A stretch of DNA of 64,000 nt from Macrothele yani (GCA_039090855.1 CM077006.1:46509336-46573335), one strand, 5' to 3'. Counted from the stretch's first letter, positions 42,469 to 52,917 are shown. Numbers and translations: made by a program. Notes: generated by a model not told the origin, from the sequence alone.

Positions 42469-43560
42469 CCATGGAAAAAAGGAGGAGGATCTGTCTGCAG
42501 ACTACTCCACCCACCACCGAGCCCTACAAGGGAGAACTGGAGGTCTGCAAGCAAAGAAAATGACGCTGGACACAGTTCTGGAGCTTATAAGCTGCAGATA
42601 TAGTCCGCTGGCTGTGATCACACGCACTCGGCGGACACTTCGGCCTCCGGGTACTGTCATGCCAACGCCTTTGGCATGATCCCACAGCACCCGGGCTTAC
42701 CCCTGCCGTGCTATACGACAAAAAAGCCGCTAAAACCCTGTACACAACTTGGTACAAGACTTCTGACTAGAGGTGGGTTAGTCTCTAGCCTCCCGTTTAC
42801 AGCGAAGCCGGGGTCGAAGAGGAGTGTTGGTAACACAGGAGGCACTTCTCCGGTCTCCTGCGACCTCAGCCGCCAGACATCCCATTTCCGCCTCACGGGT
42901 CTCCACGCGGCAAACATGCAGGTAGGTCTAGCACCCAAACCAGCTAAAAGGAAAAAAAGTAATCCAAGGAAGACAAACCCTGGAGTGGAACCTAAACGGA
43001 ATCTCAGCAACCTACGAACCGAGCGGTTAATATAAACAGTTAGTAGTGGAGGGTAACAAAAACCACAAGACCGAGGTGTTAGTACATAGCGTGGTAGCGA
43101 TTAGGTAGAGTATACAACGCACGGGCAACTGGCCAGTGCAGAAAATAAATAAAAACGAAAAGCGAGACACAAGACCAGCTCGGGATCGTGGGGCCGCGAC
43201 TCTCCAACAGCTGGATGAACAGCCGTCCCTGCAAACTCCAACAGCACCGGAAAACAACAAAAAAACAAGCGGTGGCCTGACATCAGATGTTGACCAGTCA
43301 CAAGGTCAGCTCGGGCCGTGGGGCAAGCTGCTTCCCAAATAACTGGAAAACCAGTTATCCCCGTGCGGGGATAGAAATTGTGAAGCACCGGTATGCTCAT
43401 ATTTAGCTGAAACTCGCCCGGAAAAAGAAAAATATCTTCGCTGAGAAAATCTCCAAAACTGAAAAAGTAAAAAAACAAGAAAAATGACACCGAATTTTCG
43501 GGTGTAATAAGCACGTCTGTTGAATCCGTTCTGAAGCAAATAAAATTTATCAAAGCTATT
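42469..43560 (-). other. Probable LINE 5' UTR / flank
   Basis: GC-richer than the neighbourhood, with many short frames but no domain. CATGCCAACGCCTTTGGCATG at about 42658-42678 is a short hairpin. I infer a long 5' UTR because it lies directly upstream of ORF1 and ends where the satellite starts. Confidence 0.4.
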
Positions 43561-43564
43561 CAAA

Positions 43565-45750
43565 GCAATGGAACCGGTATGGAAAACAATAGTATCTGAC
43601 GGAAGAAAGAAATTTTCAATCGGGTCTTTAATCCCTTAGATATTGGTGTAAACGGAATCTTGAGCTTACGAACTCTTAGAAACAGAGTTATCGACAAAAA
43701 TAAGATGTGACTTTACGTCTCCTAGTGGGAAAACCGTGCATTATTTTAGGAAGAAAGTATTCTCAAAAGGTTTATCCATATGATCGGTATCGGTCCAAGA
43801 AAAAAATTTAGTCGAGTTTTCAGGAGCCCAGATTTTGCTACAAATACATCAGAAGCAGAAATTAACACTTATGACCCCTGGTGTCCAAACCATTCTTTGC
43901 AAAACATTAGAAATTATGTGAAAAATATTTTCCATCAGGTCTTGTATGCGATACAGGAAGAATTTTTCAAATCGGAGTTTTAGGAGCAGAAAACCGAATT
44001 TACCTTTATGCGCCCTAGCGGAAAGTCTTAAATGATTTACGTGAAAATTTTGAATTTATAGGAAAAACATTTCGCATCGGAAACATATCCAACAACGAAG
44101 GAATTTTTTCAAATTGGACTTTTAGAAGTAGAGATATTGACAAAAATAAGATATATATCTACGCCCTGGAGTAGAAACCATGCATTATTTCAAGAAGAAA
44201 GTGTTCCTAAAGGTTTGTAGTAGCATCGGTCAACAAAAGATTTTTTTTTCAATCGAGATTTTAGAAGCTCATATTTAGCTGCAAATATATCAGAAGGGGG
44301 AAATTAAGACTTACGCCACCTGGTAAATATGGCCATTTTTTTTACAAAAATTAGAAATTATGAGCAAAGGATTTCCCATCAGGAGCTGTATCCGGTGCAG
44401 AAGGAATTTTTCAAATCGGAGGTTTAGAAGCAGAGAAATAGTGGGAAACGGAATTTACCTTTACGTCTGTCCTAGCGGAAAGTCCTATGAATTACTTGAA
44501 ATTTTTGAATTTTGAGGAAAAACATGTCACACTAGAAACACTATCCAACAAAGAAGGAATTTTATTAAATTGGACTTGAAGTCGAGATACCTTGACAAAA
44601 ATAAGATATACGTCTACGCCCGACCTGGCGCAGAAACCATGCGCTATTTTAAAAAGAAAATGTTTCTAAGAGGTTTGTCGACACGAGAAGCATCGGTCAA
44701 CAAAATACTTTTTTTTCAATCGAGATTTTAGAAGCTCATATTTTGCTGCAAATACATCAGAAGCAGAAATTAAGATTCACGCCCCCCTGTTGGCCAAGCA
44801 ATTTTTTTACAAAAATTAGAAATTATGTGCAAACGATTTCCCATCAGGAGCTGTATCCGGTGCAGAAAGAATTTTTCAAATCGGAGATTTAGAAGTAGAG
44901 GTATAGGGCGAACGCAATTTACCTTTACGCCCTCCTAGCGGAAAGTTTCTATGAATTACTTGAAAATTTTGAAATTACATGAAAATCATGTAACACCGAA
45001 AACATTTTTCTATCCAACAACAAAGAAGGAATTTTTCAAATCGGACACCTTTGAAGTAGAGATATTGACAAAAATAAGATATACATCTACGCTTCCCTGG
45101 CGGAGAAACTGTGAAATATTTTAGAATGAAAAATATTCCGAAAAGGTTTATCGATGTGAAGTGGCATCAGTCCTCGAAAGAATTTTGCACTTCAATCGAT
45201 ATTTCTAGAAGCTCAGATTTTATGGCAGGGAGTACATCCGATTGGCCTAATACAATTAACGCTTACGCCCCCAATGGTAAGCAAACAAAGTATTCTTTAC
45301 CAAAAATTCGAAATTATATGCAAAGATTTTCCATTAAGAGATGTATCCGCTGAAAAAAAGATTTTTCAAATCGGAGTTTTAGGAGAAGAGTTATCGAAAA
45401 AAATGTAATTTACTTTTACGCCCCCTAGCGGAAAATCTATGCGTAATTTGAAAGGACCTTAAACTATATCTAAAAGACTCTTCGACATATTACGGAATCG
45501 AAAGATAAAAGTTTTTCTCAATCGGATGCCTGCGGTTAGAAGCAAATATGTGGATTAAAACGTAATTTTGAATTCGACATCATCTGCATTTACGCCCCCT
45601 AGCGGCAAAATTGTACATCGTAAAAAAAAACGAAACGAAGGATCATCATTCGCATGTTTCAAAGCTTCCGAATGCAAAAAGAATTTTGGTTTGAAATCGG
45701 ACTAATACGCCTCTAGAGATACCGTGGGTACAGACGGACGGACGGACAAA
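43565..45750. repeat. Satellite of ~155-bp monomers with GC-box, 3-monomer higher order
   Basis: Anchor GACAAAAATAAG recurs at about 43693, 44139, 44594 and 45067 (446-473 bp apart). Within each higher-order unit three monomers each carry an ACGCCCCCTAGCGG-like box. I count 13 boxes, all in one orientation, from 43715 to 45605, at 138-175 bp spacing. Other shared words are TTTTTCAAATCGGAGTTTTA, GAAGCAGA and GAAAGTC. The array ends in a GACG microsatellite (45733-45748). No coding potential. Confidence 0.9.
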
Positions 45751-46380
45751 CCGATAACAGAAGCACGATCTTTTTTTACAAAAGACGTGATAAAAAAAGA
45801 ATACCCGAAAAAAATGTCCTTTATCTGAAGATGTAATTGATAATTCCGTGGGATACTACTGCGTCATAAGTAAGAAACGATGTTGATCGATTACAGTTGG
45901 TTGGTTTGTGGACCCCTTATAACGAGAGGTCTCTAACCCGGCACCAACGGATTAACGAGACTTCCAAAATTTCGGCTAGGCTAGTCATTGATTCAGCTGG
46001 GTTTGAATCCAGAAATTTAAGATCTCGAGCCGAGAAGGCAGTCCCCTTCCAACAGGGACTTTCATGAAGTAGAAAATCAAACAATTAGAATCTCCGATAT
46101 CAGAATGAATATTCAGTCTTAATTAGCAAGCAATCTCGCTAGTCTTAAATTAACAGCAATCTCACCGCCTTCCAAATGTGTACACCACTCCCTACCCTTT
46201 ACAGTTCCCACATAGCTATTTCTCAAGGGCACGAAGGCACATAAGGATTTCTGTGTTTAAGAATACACGCTCGTAAGTCAGGAGCAAAAACATCATTTCC
46301 GCAGTTCCCAAGTTCCCACTACTAAACTTAGTGCCCATATACAAATCGCAGGCAAAAAAAAAAAAAGTGTCGGATATGAA
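45751..46380. other. No gene seen
   Basis: Contains a single GGGTTTGAATCC at about 46009, similar to a tRNA B box, without a convincing A box or cloverleaf. Minus-strand frames of about 60 codons have no domain. Confidence 0.45.
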
Positions 46381-46668
46381 ATGTGACGTACCTGTCAGCA
46401 GGACGCACACGACATAAAGGCAGATAGGAATCAGAGTAATCGTCTGCGTAGCTCAGTTGGTAGAGCGACTTGTTCCGGAATAAGCGGCCTCGGGTTCGAA
46501 TCCCGGCGTAGACCAAAAATGACGGAGAAATTTACTTCGTTATAATGGCGCCCGAACTATCCGGATGACCCGACCGTTCAAAATCTCGCAATGATGTGAT
46601 GTTATTTCCACACCGCGAGATAGGAAAAATCAGAGAATCCCTTCTCCAGCGCTTCGAAAAATAAATGT
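46381..46668 (+). repeat. tRNA-derived SINE, family 3, full copy
   Basis: Leader ATGTGACGTACCTGTCAGCA and GGACGCACACGACATAAAGG, then a tRNA-like segment at 46442-46513. Body: ATGACGGAGAAATTTACTTC, GGCGCCCGAACTATCCGGAT. End: CTCCAGCGCTTCGAAAAA with an A-rich tail. The tRNA-like part has a 7-bp acceptor stem (GTCTGCG with CGTAGAC), a D stem (GCTC/GAGC) and the B box GGGTTCGAATCCC. The anticodon arm does not fit the 7-nt loop rule. Confidence 0.88.
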
Positions 46669-46807
46669 ATGTGACGTTGCATTCCACACACCAGATTGAC
46701 TGGGAGTTCTCAAATGCACGTTCTTCAGTGGATGGCTGCCTGCAACGATTCATGGTCACGGCTGACCCGTGGGCCATGCCCCCGGCCCTCTTTCGGGGGA
46801 GGGGGGA

Positions 46808-46974
46808 GATGTGACGTACCTGTCAGCAGGACGCACACGACATAAAGGCAGATAGGAATCAGAATAATCGTCTGCGTAGCTCAGTTGGTTGAGCGACTTG
46901 TTCTGGAATAAGCGGCCTCGGGTTCGAATCCCGGCGTAGACCAAAAATGACGGAGAAATTTACTTCGTTATAGA
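46808..46974 (+). repeat. SINE family 3, 3'-truncated copy
   Basis: Almost identical to 46381-46560 but stops after TTTACTTCGTTATAG. Its tRNA-like segment is 46870-46941. A short palindrome (CCGGTATGCCATACCGG, 47023-47039) follows downstream. Confidence 0.88.
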
Positions 46975-47069
46975 AATACTAAGAAAAAAAGTGCCGGTAT
47001 GAAATACTAGGAAAAAAGAAGAGCCGGTATGCCATACCGGCCCATTTCGAGCACTGAGTATGTCACATA

Positions 47070-48303
47070 CACTATATTGACAGAAGTCACCGGACACCTA
47101 GAAGAGAAACACAACATAGCCTTTATTGGCATACATTAGTACGGTGTCGATCCACCTTTGGATTTAATGCATGCACTGACCCTTCGAGACATGCTTTCGA
47201 CAACGTTTTGGAACACAGCGACAGGTATGCGTCTCCATTCAGTACATAATGCTGCCGCTAACGGTTGCTTAGTAGTAGGCCTTGGTTCTGAACTTCTTAT
47301 GCGGCGCCCTAATTCATCCCATAGGTGCTCTATGGGATTAATATCAGGGCTCTATGTTGGCCAGTCCACACACAACACGGAATTATCATCAAACCACGCC
47401 GTAACAGTCCTTGCTTTATGGCTCGGTGCATTATCCTGCTGGTACCAACAAGGCTTGGATTCATAGTATTGCCACAGAGATAATTGTCCAGAATATCGAG
47501 GTAGTCGTGCTGGTTAACAGGTTTGTCCACGATAACCAATGGGCCGGGACCATAGCACGAAAACAACCCCCACATGAGTATGAGTACACTTCCAACTCCA
47601 AGCTTGACGTAGGAACCGTATAGTGTGGTAAATAGCGTTTCCCATGCTGCCGCCATACCCACATATGGTCATCAGACTGATGGATCGTGTATCTGGATTC
47701 ATTAGTCCATAGGACCCGTTTTCATTGATCTACGGTCCACGATATATGTTCTTTACACCGCGATAAACGACGAGGAGCATTCCGTGTAGAGATGAGCAGC
47801 CGTACGACCACGGTAACCCATGGAATGAAGTTATCCGCGAATGGTACGTGTCCATACTGAGGTTCTAGCATTTTTACTCACTTATACACTGAGATCTTGT
47901 GCAGTACTCCGTCGATTAGCTGCAACGACTCTTCTGAGGCTTCGACGTCTTCTATCACTGAATTTCTTTGGTCTGCCGATGCCGGCTCGCTCTGCTGCTT
48001 CAGCCACGCCATGTGTCTTCCACTTATTTAGTACATCCAAAACAGTTGACTTTGGGTATGTTTAAACGCCTCTCGGTTTCTCTTATGGTCAACCCACTAA
48101 TATAACACCCAACAATCTTTCCCTTTTCAAAGTCAGTTCTCTCCCACCAAGACATTTTCACTCAACCTCACCGTGCGATATGATCGCGGTCAGCTGCAGG
48201 CTTGTTTTTATACCGATTGCAGCTGTACCGCAAATATTAACAAAGCAGCGGATCCGTTCATTTGCTTTTGAAGGAGTGTCCGGTGACTTTTGTTAATATA
48301 GTA
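47070..48303 (-). mobile_element. Tc1-like transposon with TIRs
   Basis: The left end CACTATATTGACAGAAGTCA then CCGGACAC matches the inverse of the right end (GTGTCCGGTGACTTTTGTTA then ATATAGT). A TA lies at 47068-47069, and TA follows the right end in an alternating TA run. Length is about 1.23 kb. Confidence 0.9.
47134..48155 (-). pseudogene. Tc1-like transposase pseudogene
   Basis: Starts at the minus-strand ATG at 48155: MSWWERTDFEKGKIVGCYIS and GLTIRETERRLNIPK (HTH). A frameshift follows, then VLDVLNKWKTHGVAEAAERA and RPKKFSDRRRRSLRRVVAAN. The first catalytic block is badly damaged around 47640-47710. The middle reads LLVIVDKPVNQHDYLDILDN in one frame (YGPGPLVIVD in the actual frame at 47480-47560). 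The third block, SPDINPIEHLWDELGRRI, is recovered by frame changes around 47320-47370. The end is SMSRRVSACIKSKGGSTPY. Length is normal for the family but at least three frameshifts and several stops make it inactive. Confidence 0.85.
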
Positions 48304-48539
48304 TATATATCCCCCATTGAAAAATGCGGGGCCACGAAATTGCAGGTTTCGGGTCCGCTGCAAACCATGCTTGAAAAAACTGTCCGTAGAAGAAGAAATT
48401 CTAATTCCAGATTCAGACATGTGTGGAAAGAGCAGCACACATTTTTCTAAGCGAAGAAAGAATTCAAACAATGTGTGGAAGGAACTTCACACATCGTTCG
48501 AAGAACTTAACGGCTAGTAGATCTATTTTTACGCTGGGG

Positions 48540-48705
48540 TGCCTTTGTTAAATTCAAAACCGTCTTTCTGTAGGTGGCGAGATTCGAAACAGCATCCTTC
48601 TGCTCCGAAGCCTAATGCATTCCCAATTAAGTTACACCGGCAAGGGCTTATCACTGCTACTTGCCGTCTTGAGATGTGTGTCACCTTTCTAGTACGTCAC
48701 AGCGA
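48540..48705 (-). repeat. tRNA-derived SINE, family 2
   Basis: The minus strand reads GCCGGTGTAACTTAATTGGG (A box) and GGATGCTGTTTCGAATCTCG (B box). The body on the plus strand, GGGCTTATCACTGCTACTTG and CTAGTACGTCAC, is shared with the other family 2 copies. Confidence 0.78.
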
Positions 48706-48790
48706 GGGCAGTAGGACCTCCCTGCCCTCCCTGACCGGCGCCCATGACCCAAATGCAAAATCTGTTCATCTCTGAAACGCAGCTAGTGAT

Positions 48791-48995
48791 TCTTTATCTC
48801 AACGACTAGTCTTGTGACGATTATATATAGATTAAGATGATACAACGTAGTTGTCACAAATGTTTATTTTTTTATTTCTCACGCCGACCATGGTTTCGCT
48901 GGGTATTGACCTAGCTTCATCAGGACGGCTTGAGAGAGGCTTGAGAAATAAAAAAATAAACATTTGTGACAACTACGTTGTATTATCTCAATCTA
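48791..48995 (-). mobile_element. 205-bp palindromic hammerhead-bearing insertion with 11-bp TSD
   Basis: The word CAGCTAGTGAT is duplicated at 48780-48790 and 48996-49006. Inside, the arms 48828-48881 and 48942-48995 are complementary over 54 bp with two mismatches, and the 60-bp centre holds a hammerhead core on the minus strand. The layout equals a minimal PLE: terminal repeat plus inverted truncated tail. The 11-bp duplication matches the length seen at the full PLE (33428-37031). No coding sequence. Confidence 0.8.
48881..48928 (-). ncRNA. Hammerhead ribozyme candidate B
   Basis: On the minus strand the core CTGATGA is 48923-48917. Helix II pairs GCTAGGT with ACCCAGC around a CAAT loop, with one mismatch. 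GAAA is at 48897-48894. The palindrome ACCATGGT (48894-48887) forms helix III, followed by the cleavage base C (opposite 48886). Helix I starts GGCG (48885-48882) paired with CGTC (48927-48924) including one G-U. Beyond a small internal loop, helix I can extend into the 54-bp inverted arms. All invariant bases that I can check are present. This is a type I fold as in Penelope-like elements. Confidence 0.72.
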
Positions 48996-49006
48996 CAGCT
49001 AGTGAT

Positions 49007-50754
49007 ATTCAAATTGTTTAAGCGATAACATATCCGCCCCTTTAGCTTCATTTGTATAAATAATTACATGGCTAGCCGAACCCAATCGCAAAAGGTGTTA
49101 GTTTGCCTCCTGGTCCTTTTGTGAATGAAAATGCCATTCCGCGGAATAATAAAAAAAGCGGAAATCCTTCCGCGAAGGGGTTTTCCACCTCCGGATCTCA
49201 GATTAGGACCAGATGCGGAATTTTCCAGCTCTCGTCTACTCAGTTGTAATACCAGAGGGATGATTCAGTAACAGGACAAGAATAATGTGGGTTACAATTA
49301 AGCTGGAGGTTTCATTTTTTGATGTCACCCACTCTCCTCTCCTCTTTGCAAACATTCATCGTAAAGCAACAGAACGAAAAACAGAAAAAAAAAAAAAAAC
49401 AGCATGCAGACGAAAGAAAGAAAAGTAGAAAGAAAAAGAAAAGATAGTGAATGCGAAGTTGCAATCTTATCGCATATTATCTTTTACAAGCACCTACCCC
49501 CCCCCCCCCCCACACACACACACACACACACACAAGATCTGAGCGCAGTTGCATAACCGCAGAAAAAGAAAGAAAAAGTAGTGCCGTCGAAAGATACAAG
49601 AGTTATCGTATCTCCGAACTAAATTGAAACCCTCGGCGTAAGTTGAAAATTTCTTAAGTCTAAACTCATTGATTTCCATGGACAAATATGATCAAATCAT
49701 TGACGAATTTATGTCGAAATTGTAGTAAAAATATCAATGAGTTTGATGAGAAAAAAAAATAATGTATTACTGTGCCATGAAAAGCACTCTTCAATCACTT
49801 GTCCTCGTTTCTTACTGATAACTGTTGTAACACAAGACTCATGTGATTCTAAAATTTTGCTTTAATGGCGTAAATACAAACACTCAGTATTAGTCGAGCT
49901 TTCGCACTCTTCTGAAAGGCTTCGTCTGGGCTATTTTTAGAGCATATCAAAGAAATATTTGGTGAAAATGTTGTTCGTGCTTAAATTTTGGGCATGTGTG
50001 TGCGTGTGTGCGTGTGTGTGTGTGTGTGTGCATGTATGTATATGTGTGTCCCATATATTGTTATTCTAATTCCACGGACACGTAGAAAGAAAAAGAGCTA
50101 TTTCTTCACGTCTTTTAAGAGTTGTTTTAAAGTTTACAAAACTACTTCTTTCTTTTAATAATACCCAATCATTACGCAGAAATTTTGTGCACTGCTTATC
50201 TACTTACAGGTAATTCCATTAAGGTTAATCATTTTGTACAAGAATGCTTTATACGAGAACAAAGATCAATGAAGTTCGAAAAATATATTTCGTTTACCAC
50301 ATAAATTTAGTGTATAGACTAATAAAAAGATAATCCAACATGTTCAACTCCTCACAAAATAATGTTACGCCGTCTCGATCTTTTTGAGATTTTGTCCAGC
50401 ACCTCTGCTCCGGTTAATGATACGTCTCAATGAATTGATATTAAATCTAGTCTTGTCAGCCTTTTTTGTCCTGTTCTGTTTCTCGAAAACGTTTTGACGA
50501 GCCGTTGATATTGAAATTTTGATGCAGCAGTGGTTACAAGCAATACTCAAGTACGACGGAGGTGTAATTTAAAGCTTCCGGTGCTGTCTGCGGAGCGATT
50601 GATAAAGCACTGTAGTTAGAAATTCTATTGGAAAAGTGCCGGCTGTTAGGAGTTGGCTGGACGCGATGCTCCTCTTGGCCAGTGAAACGGGTGTTTCATA
50701 AAGCAGTGTCTCACCAAAAACGTCTTGCTTCTCTATTCCCTACCTCCCCATAAG
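49007..50754. other. No gene; low complexity and microsatellites
   Basis: Contains poly-A near 49387, AAAG-rich text to 49445, C(12) then (CA)n at 49498-49533, and (GT)n at 49987-50030. A 61-codon minus-strand frame (50365-50550) has no domain. Confidence 0.6.
49893..49925 (-). ncRNA. Degenerate PLE hammerhead-like remnant
   Basis: The minus strand reads CCAGACGAAGCC, then GTGCGAAAGCTCGAC, matching the layout of the PLE terminal core (CTTGAAAAAGCC, GTGCGAAAGCTTGG). The CTGATGA core is altered to CAGACGA, so it is not expected to cleave. Confidence 0.4.
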
Positions 50755-50902
50755 CGGACCTTACACGTTCAATAATACTGTCATTCTTGCACTTCATTAC
50801 CCTGTCATTACTTTTACACGTTCATCATTAAGCGTCATTACTTTGCTTCAGTACCCAGTCGAGTTGTCACAGAGAGTACACTGATTTTGTCTGCATTCGA
50901 GA

Positions 50903-51091
50903 ATGGATGTGCAAAGAAAAGCGTGTTTAGCTATAATTTTAGCTTTAGGAACGAAACGTCATGTTAAGCCCTGGTATTGGATGAAGCAATGGATAAAACA
51001 ACGTGATAAGTATTCACATGCCGTCTTATTGAAGGAAAGTGCTACGGAAGTGGATGATTACAAGAACTACTTCCGCATGAAAGACATTTAA
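50903..51091 (+). pseudogene. HARBI1-like transposase, N-terminal fragment
   Basis: The 62-residue frame starts MDVQRKACLAIILALGTKRH and continues RDKYSHAVLLKESATEVDDY and KNYFRMKDI. The motif R.KYSH..LL.E....D..NY.RM is the conserved N terminus of HARBI1/PIF transposases, just before the catalytic domain. The frame then ends at TAA and the DDE domain (family total about 350-400 residues) is absent, either deleted or replaced by the mariner insertion. It lies about 120 bp inside the left TIR, as expected. Confidence 0.7.
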
Positions 51092-51164
51092 TAAATTACT
51101 GAGAAGGACGGAACCGTTTTTAAGCGGGAAAGACACTGTTATGCGAGTTTTAATCTGAATGTAT

Positions 51165-52406
51165 TTACAAGGGTCGGCCGAATGAAAGTGAGACTCGTGT
51201 AATAATAGCGTCGTTGTATAATTACACAGAGCCGTACATTTACGCCGGAAGATTGCCTGTCATGTTAGGAAACACGCTGTTATCAGCGGCGCGTGTCATT
51301 GTGCTGTTTGCACGTGCGGAGGCAAGTTGACTACGTAGGGTCGTGACATGGATTCGTCGAAACAGGCCCAGCGGACAGTTATATAATTTTTGACGGATAA
51401 GGTGTTAGTGATGACGAAAGTTTTCGTCGTATGAAGGATGTGTATTGCAATCAGTGTCAGTTACGGTGTACAGTGTTCCACAGGTGCAGTGAATTTTGTA
51501 AAGGACGTGTGATGACGGAGGTCATGCCGAGACCTGGGCAAGCACACGTGACCATCACCATGAAATCGATCGCTGCCGTGGACAACGTTTTGGAGAATCT
51601 CCGAATCACCACTTGCGAGCTTGAGGCAACATTGTCCGTGAGTAAAGGGAACTGTTAACACCATTCTCCATCGCCGATTGGGATACTGCAAGGTTCGCAC
51701 ACAATGGGTCTCCAAGCATCTCCAGGAGGATCAGGAGACTCGGCGAACGAGCGCTTTCCTGGAGCATCTGCATCGTTACAACGCAGAAGGGAGGACAGTT
51801 TCTAAGATTGTGGCCGCAGATGAAACTTGGTGCCCCCACTTCCATCCGGCCACAAAACGGATGAGTATGGAATGGCGGCATCCCAACTCTCCACGCCCCA
51901 AAAAAAGCTCAGCCCTCCTTAAAGCGTTCACAGTTTTCTTCGATGAGAACTGCCCATTGCTGTTGGATTGGCTGGACGCAGGCAGTACGGTCAAGGCAAT
52001 CATTTACTGCAATACGTTACGTAACCTCAAAACGGCCATCAAGTGTCAGCGACCCGGTATGTTGTCAAATGGGGCTATGCTGCTGCACGACAACGCACGC
52101 CCGCATGTGGTGACAGTGTGTCAAGATTTCCGCTCGGCGGTCCGCGACCATCCTCCCTATAGCCCAGATCTGTCGCCCTGCGAATGCCACATCTTCAGGC
52201 CACTGAAGAAAGCTCTCAAGGGCCGCCGATTTGTTAACGACGCTGAGGTCCGGGACGCCGTTGAAAACTGGTTGAACAGTCAAACACGGACGTTCTTCAC
52301 TTAGGGTATCCACAATCTCGTGCCGCGCTGAGACACTTGCTTGAAGCAAGAAGGCGACTTTTTTTAGCGGGTATATAGCCCATGTATCACTCTTACTTCC
52401 TGTATG
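51165..52406 (+). mobile_element. Mariner element nested in Harbinger
   Basis: Approximate ends: TACAAGGGTCGGCCGAATG with AAAGTGAGACT at the left, and the inverse of TACAGGAAGTAAGAGTGATA at the right (52387-52406). The TIRs are diverged, so boundaries are uncertain by tens of bases. The interior is a mariner transposase frame. Confidence 0.7.
51349..52304 (+). pseudogene. Mariner transposase, catalytic part mostly open
   Basis: The N-terminal region (MDSSKQAQRTVI then a stop) and RPGQAHVTITMKSIAAVDNV (HTH) are in other frames. From 51678 to 52304 one frame is open for 208 codons: RTQWVSKHLQEDQETRRTSA, IVAADETWCPHFHPATKRMS (first D), MEWRHPNSPRPKK, MLLHDNARPHV (second D) and HPPYSPDLSPCECHIFRPLK (third catalytic D block; YSPDLAPSDYHLF in relatives, here C-E-C-H after SP). 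The third residue therefore appears as E or is shifted relative to the usual D. Length and motif order match mariner DD34D enzymes of about 345 residues. Frameshifts near 51660 and stops upstream inactivate it. Confidence 0.9.
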
Positions 52407-52560
52407 ATCACATATTCCAACCTATAAACCCTTATGGCAAAAAACGGACAGTCTCAGTTTCATTTGGGCGACCCATATATTTCCTCCTCACCTCAGAACG
52501 ATTGGCCCCTCGTTTCATTTTACCATAAATGCATCCCAGCTTATCTAAAGCTACATTTCT

Positions 52561-52743
52561 TTATGTTTTGTTCATGTACGATGGGCGTGAAGAATTCCAC
52601 AGTTCTGGAACAGCTTCACATGTTTTATTGAGGTTCCGAAGAACTTCAGCTTTTCTTGAATCATCTTCCTCTTCAATGACCTCGCTTGCGTGGGCTTCGC
52701 ACTTAGGACGCTCACTGCCAACAGTGACACAACCTTTCACCAC
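52561..52743 (-). CDS. Unrecognised frame, possible Harbinger second ORF remnant
   Basis: A 60-codon minus-strand frame (VKGCVTVGSERPKCEAHASE, EEEDDSRKAEVLRN) lies in the right part of the Harbinger. Harbinger elements often encode a second SANT/MADF protein. This fragment shows no clear motif, so the link is only positional. Confidence 0.2.
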   Translation of the reverse strand: MVKGCVTVGSERPKCEAHASEVIEEEDDSRKAEVLRNLNKTCEAVPELWNSSRPSYMNKT

Positions 52744-52917
52744 GGCTCCTCAATTCGAACTGAGTAACGATGGAATAATGACGCTCGCGCCCTCACACGA
52801 TCAGTATTAATCACCGTATCTCTCCAACCGCCAATAATGTCGCTCCGATATAAAAATATCAGGATCCGTGTCATTACTGCATCATTACTTGTCGTCATTC
52901 CATCTCTTGATATTTTA

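Larger units (their letters stand above)
37197..43560 (-). mobile_element. I/jockey-type LINE, ORF2 missing, interrupted
   Basis: Minus-strand element with a 3' end at the (CCAA)n tail (37197-37220 on the plus strand as GGTT units). The 3' UTR just upstream reads GTCTGGCGCTCTTTCCGGGC and GGCCCTTGCACCATAAC. ORF1 is at 41248-42468 and the probable 5' UTR beyond. No reverse transcriptase frame lies between ORF1 and the 3' UTR, so ORF2 was deleted before the P-like insertion split the 3' UTR. The 5' boundary is a guess. Confidence 0.75.

Noticed and set aside
45990..46040. Additional tRNA-derived SINE (GGGTTTGAATCC)
   Set aside because: No A box at the right distance, no cloverleaf and no second copy in the window.
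46442..46513. A functional tRNA gene (acceptor, D and T arms look good)
   Set aside because: The anticodon arm cannot give a 5-bp stem with a 7-nt loop, and the same sequence recurs with a common leader and body at other sites, so it is a SINE head.
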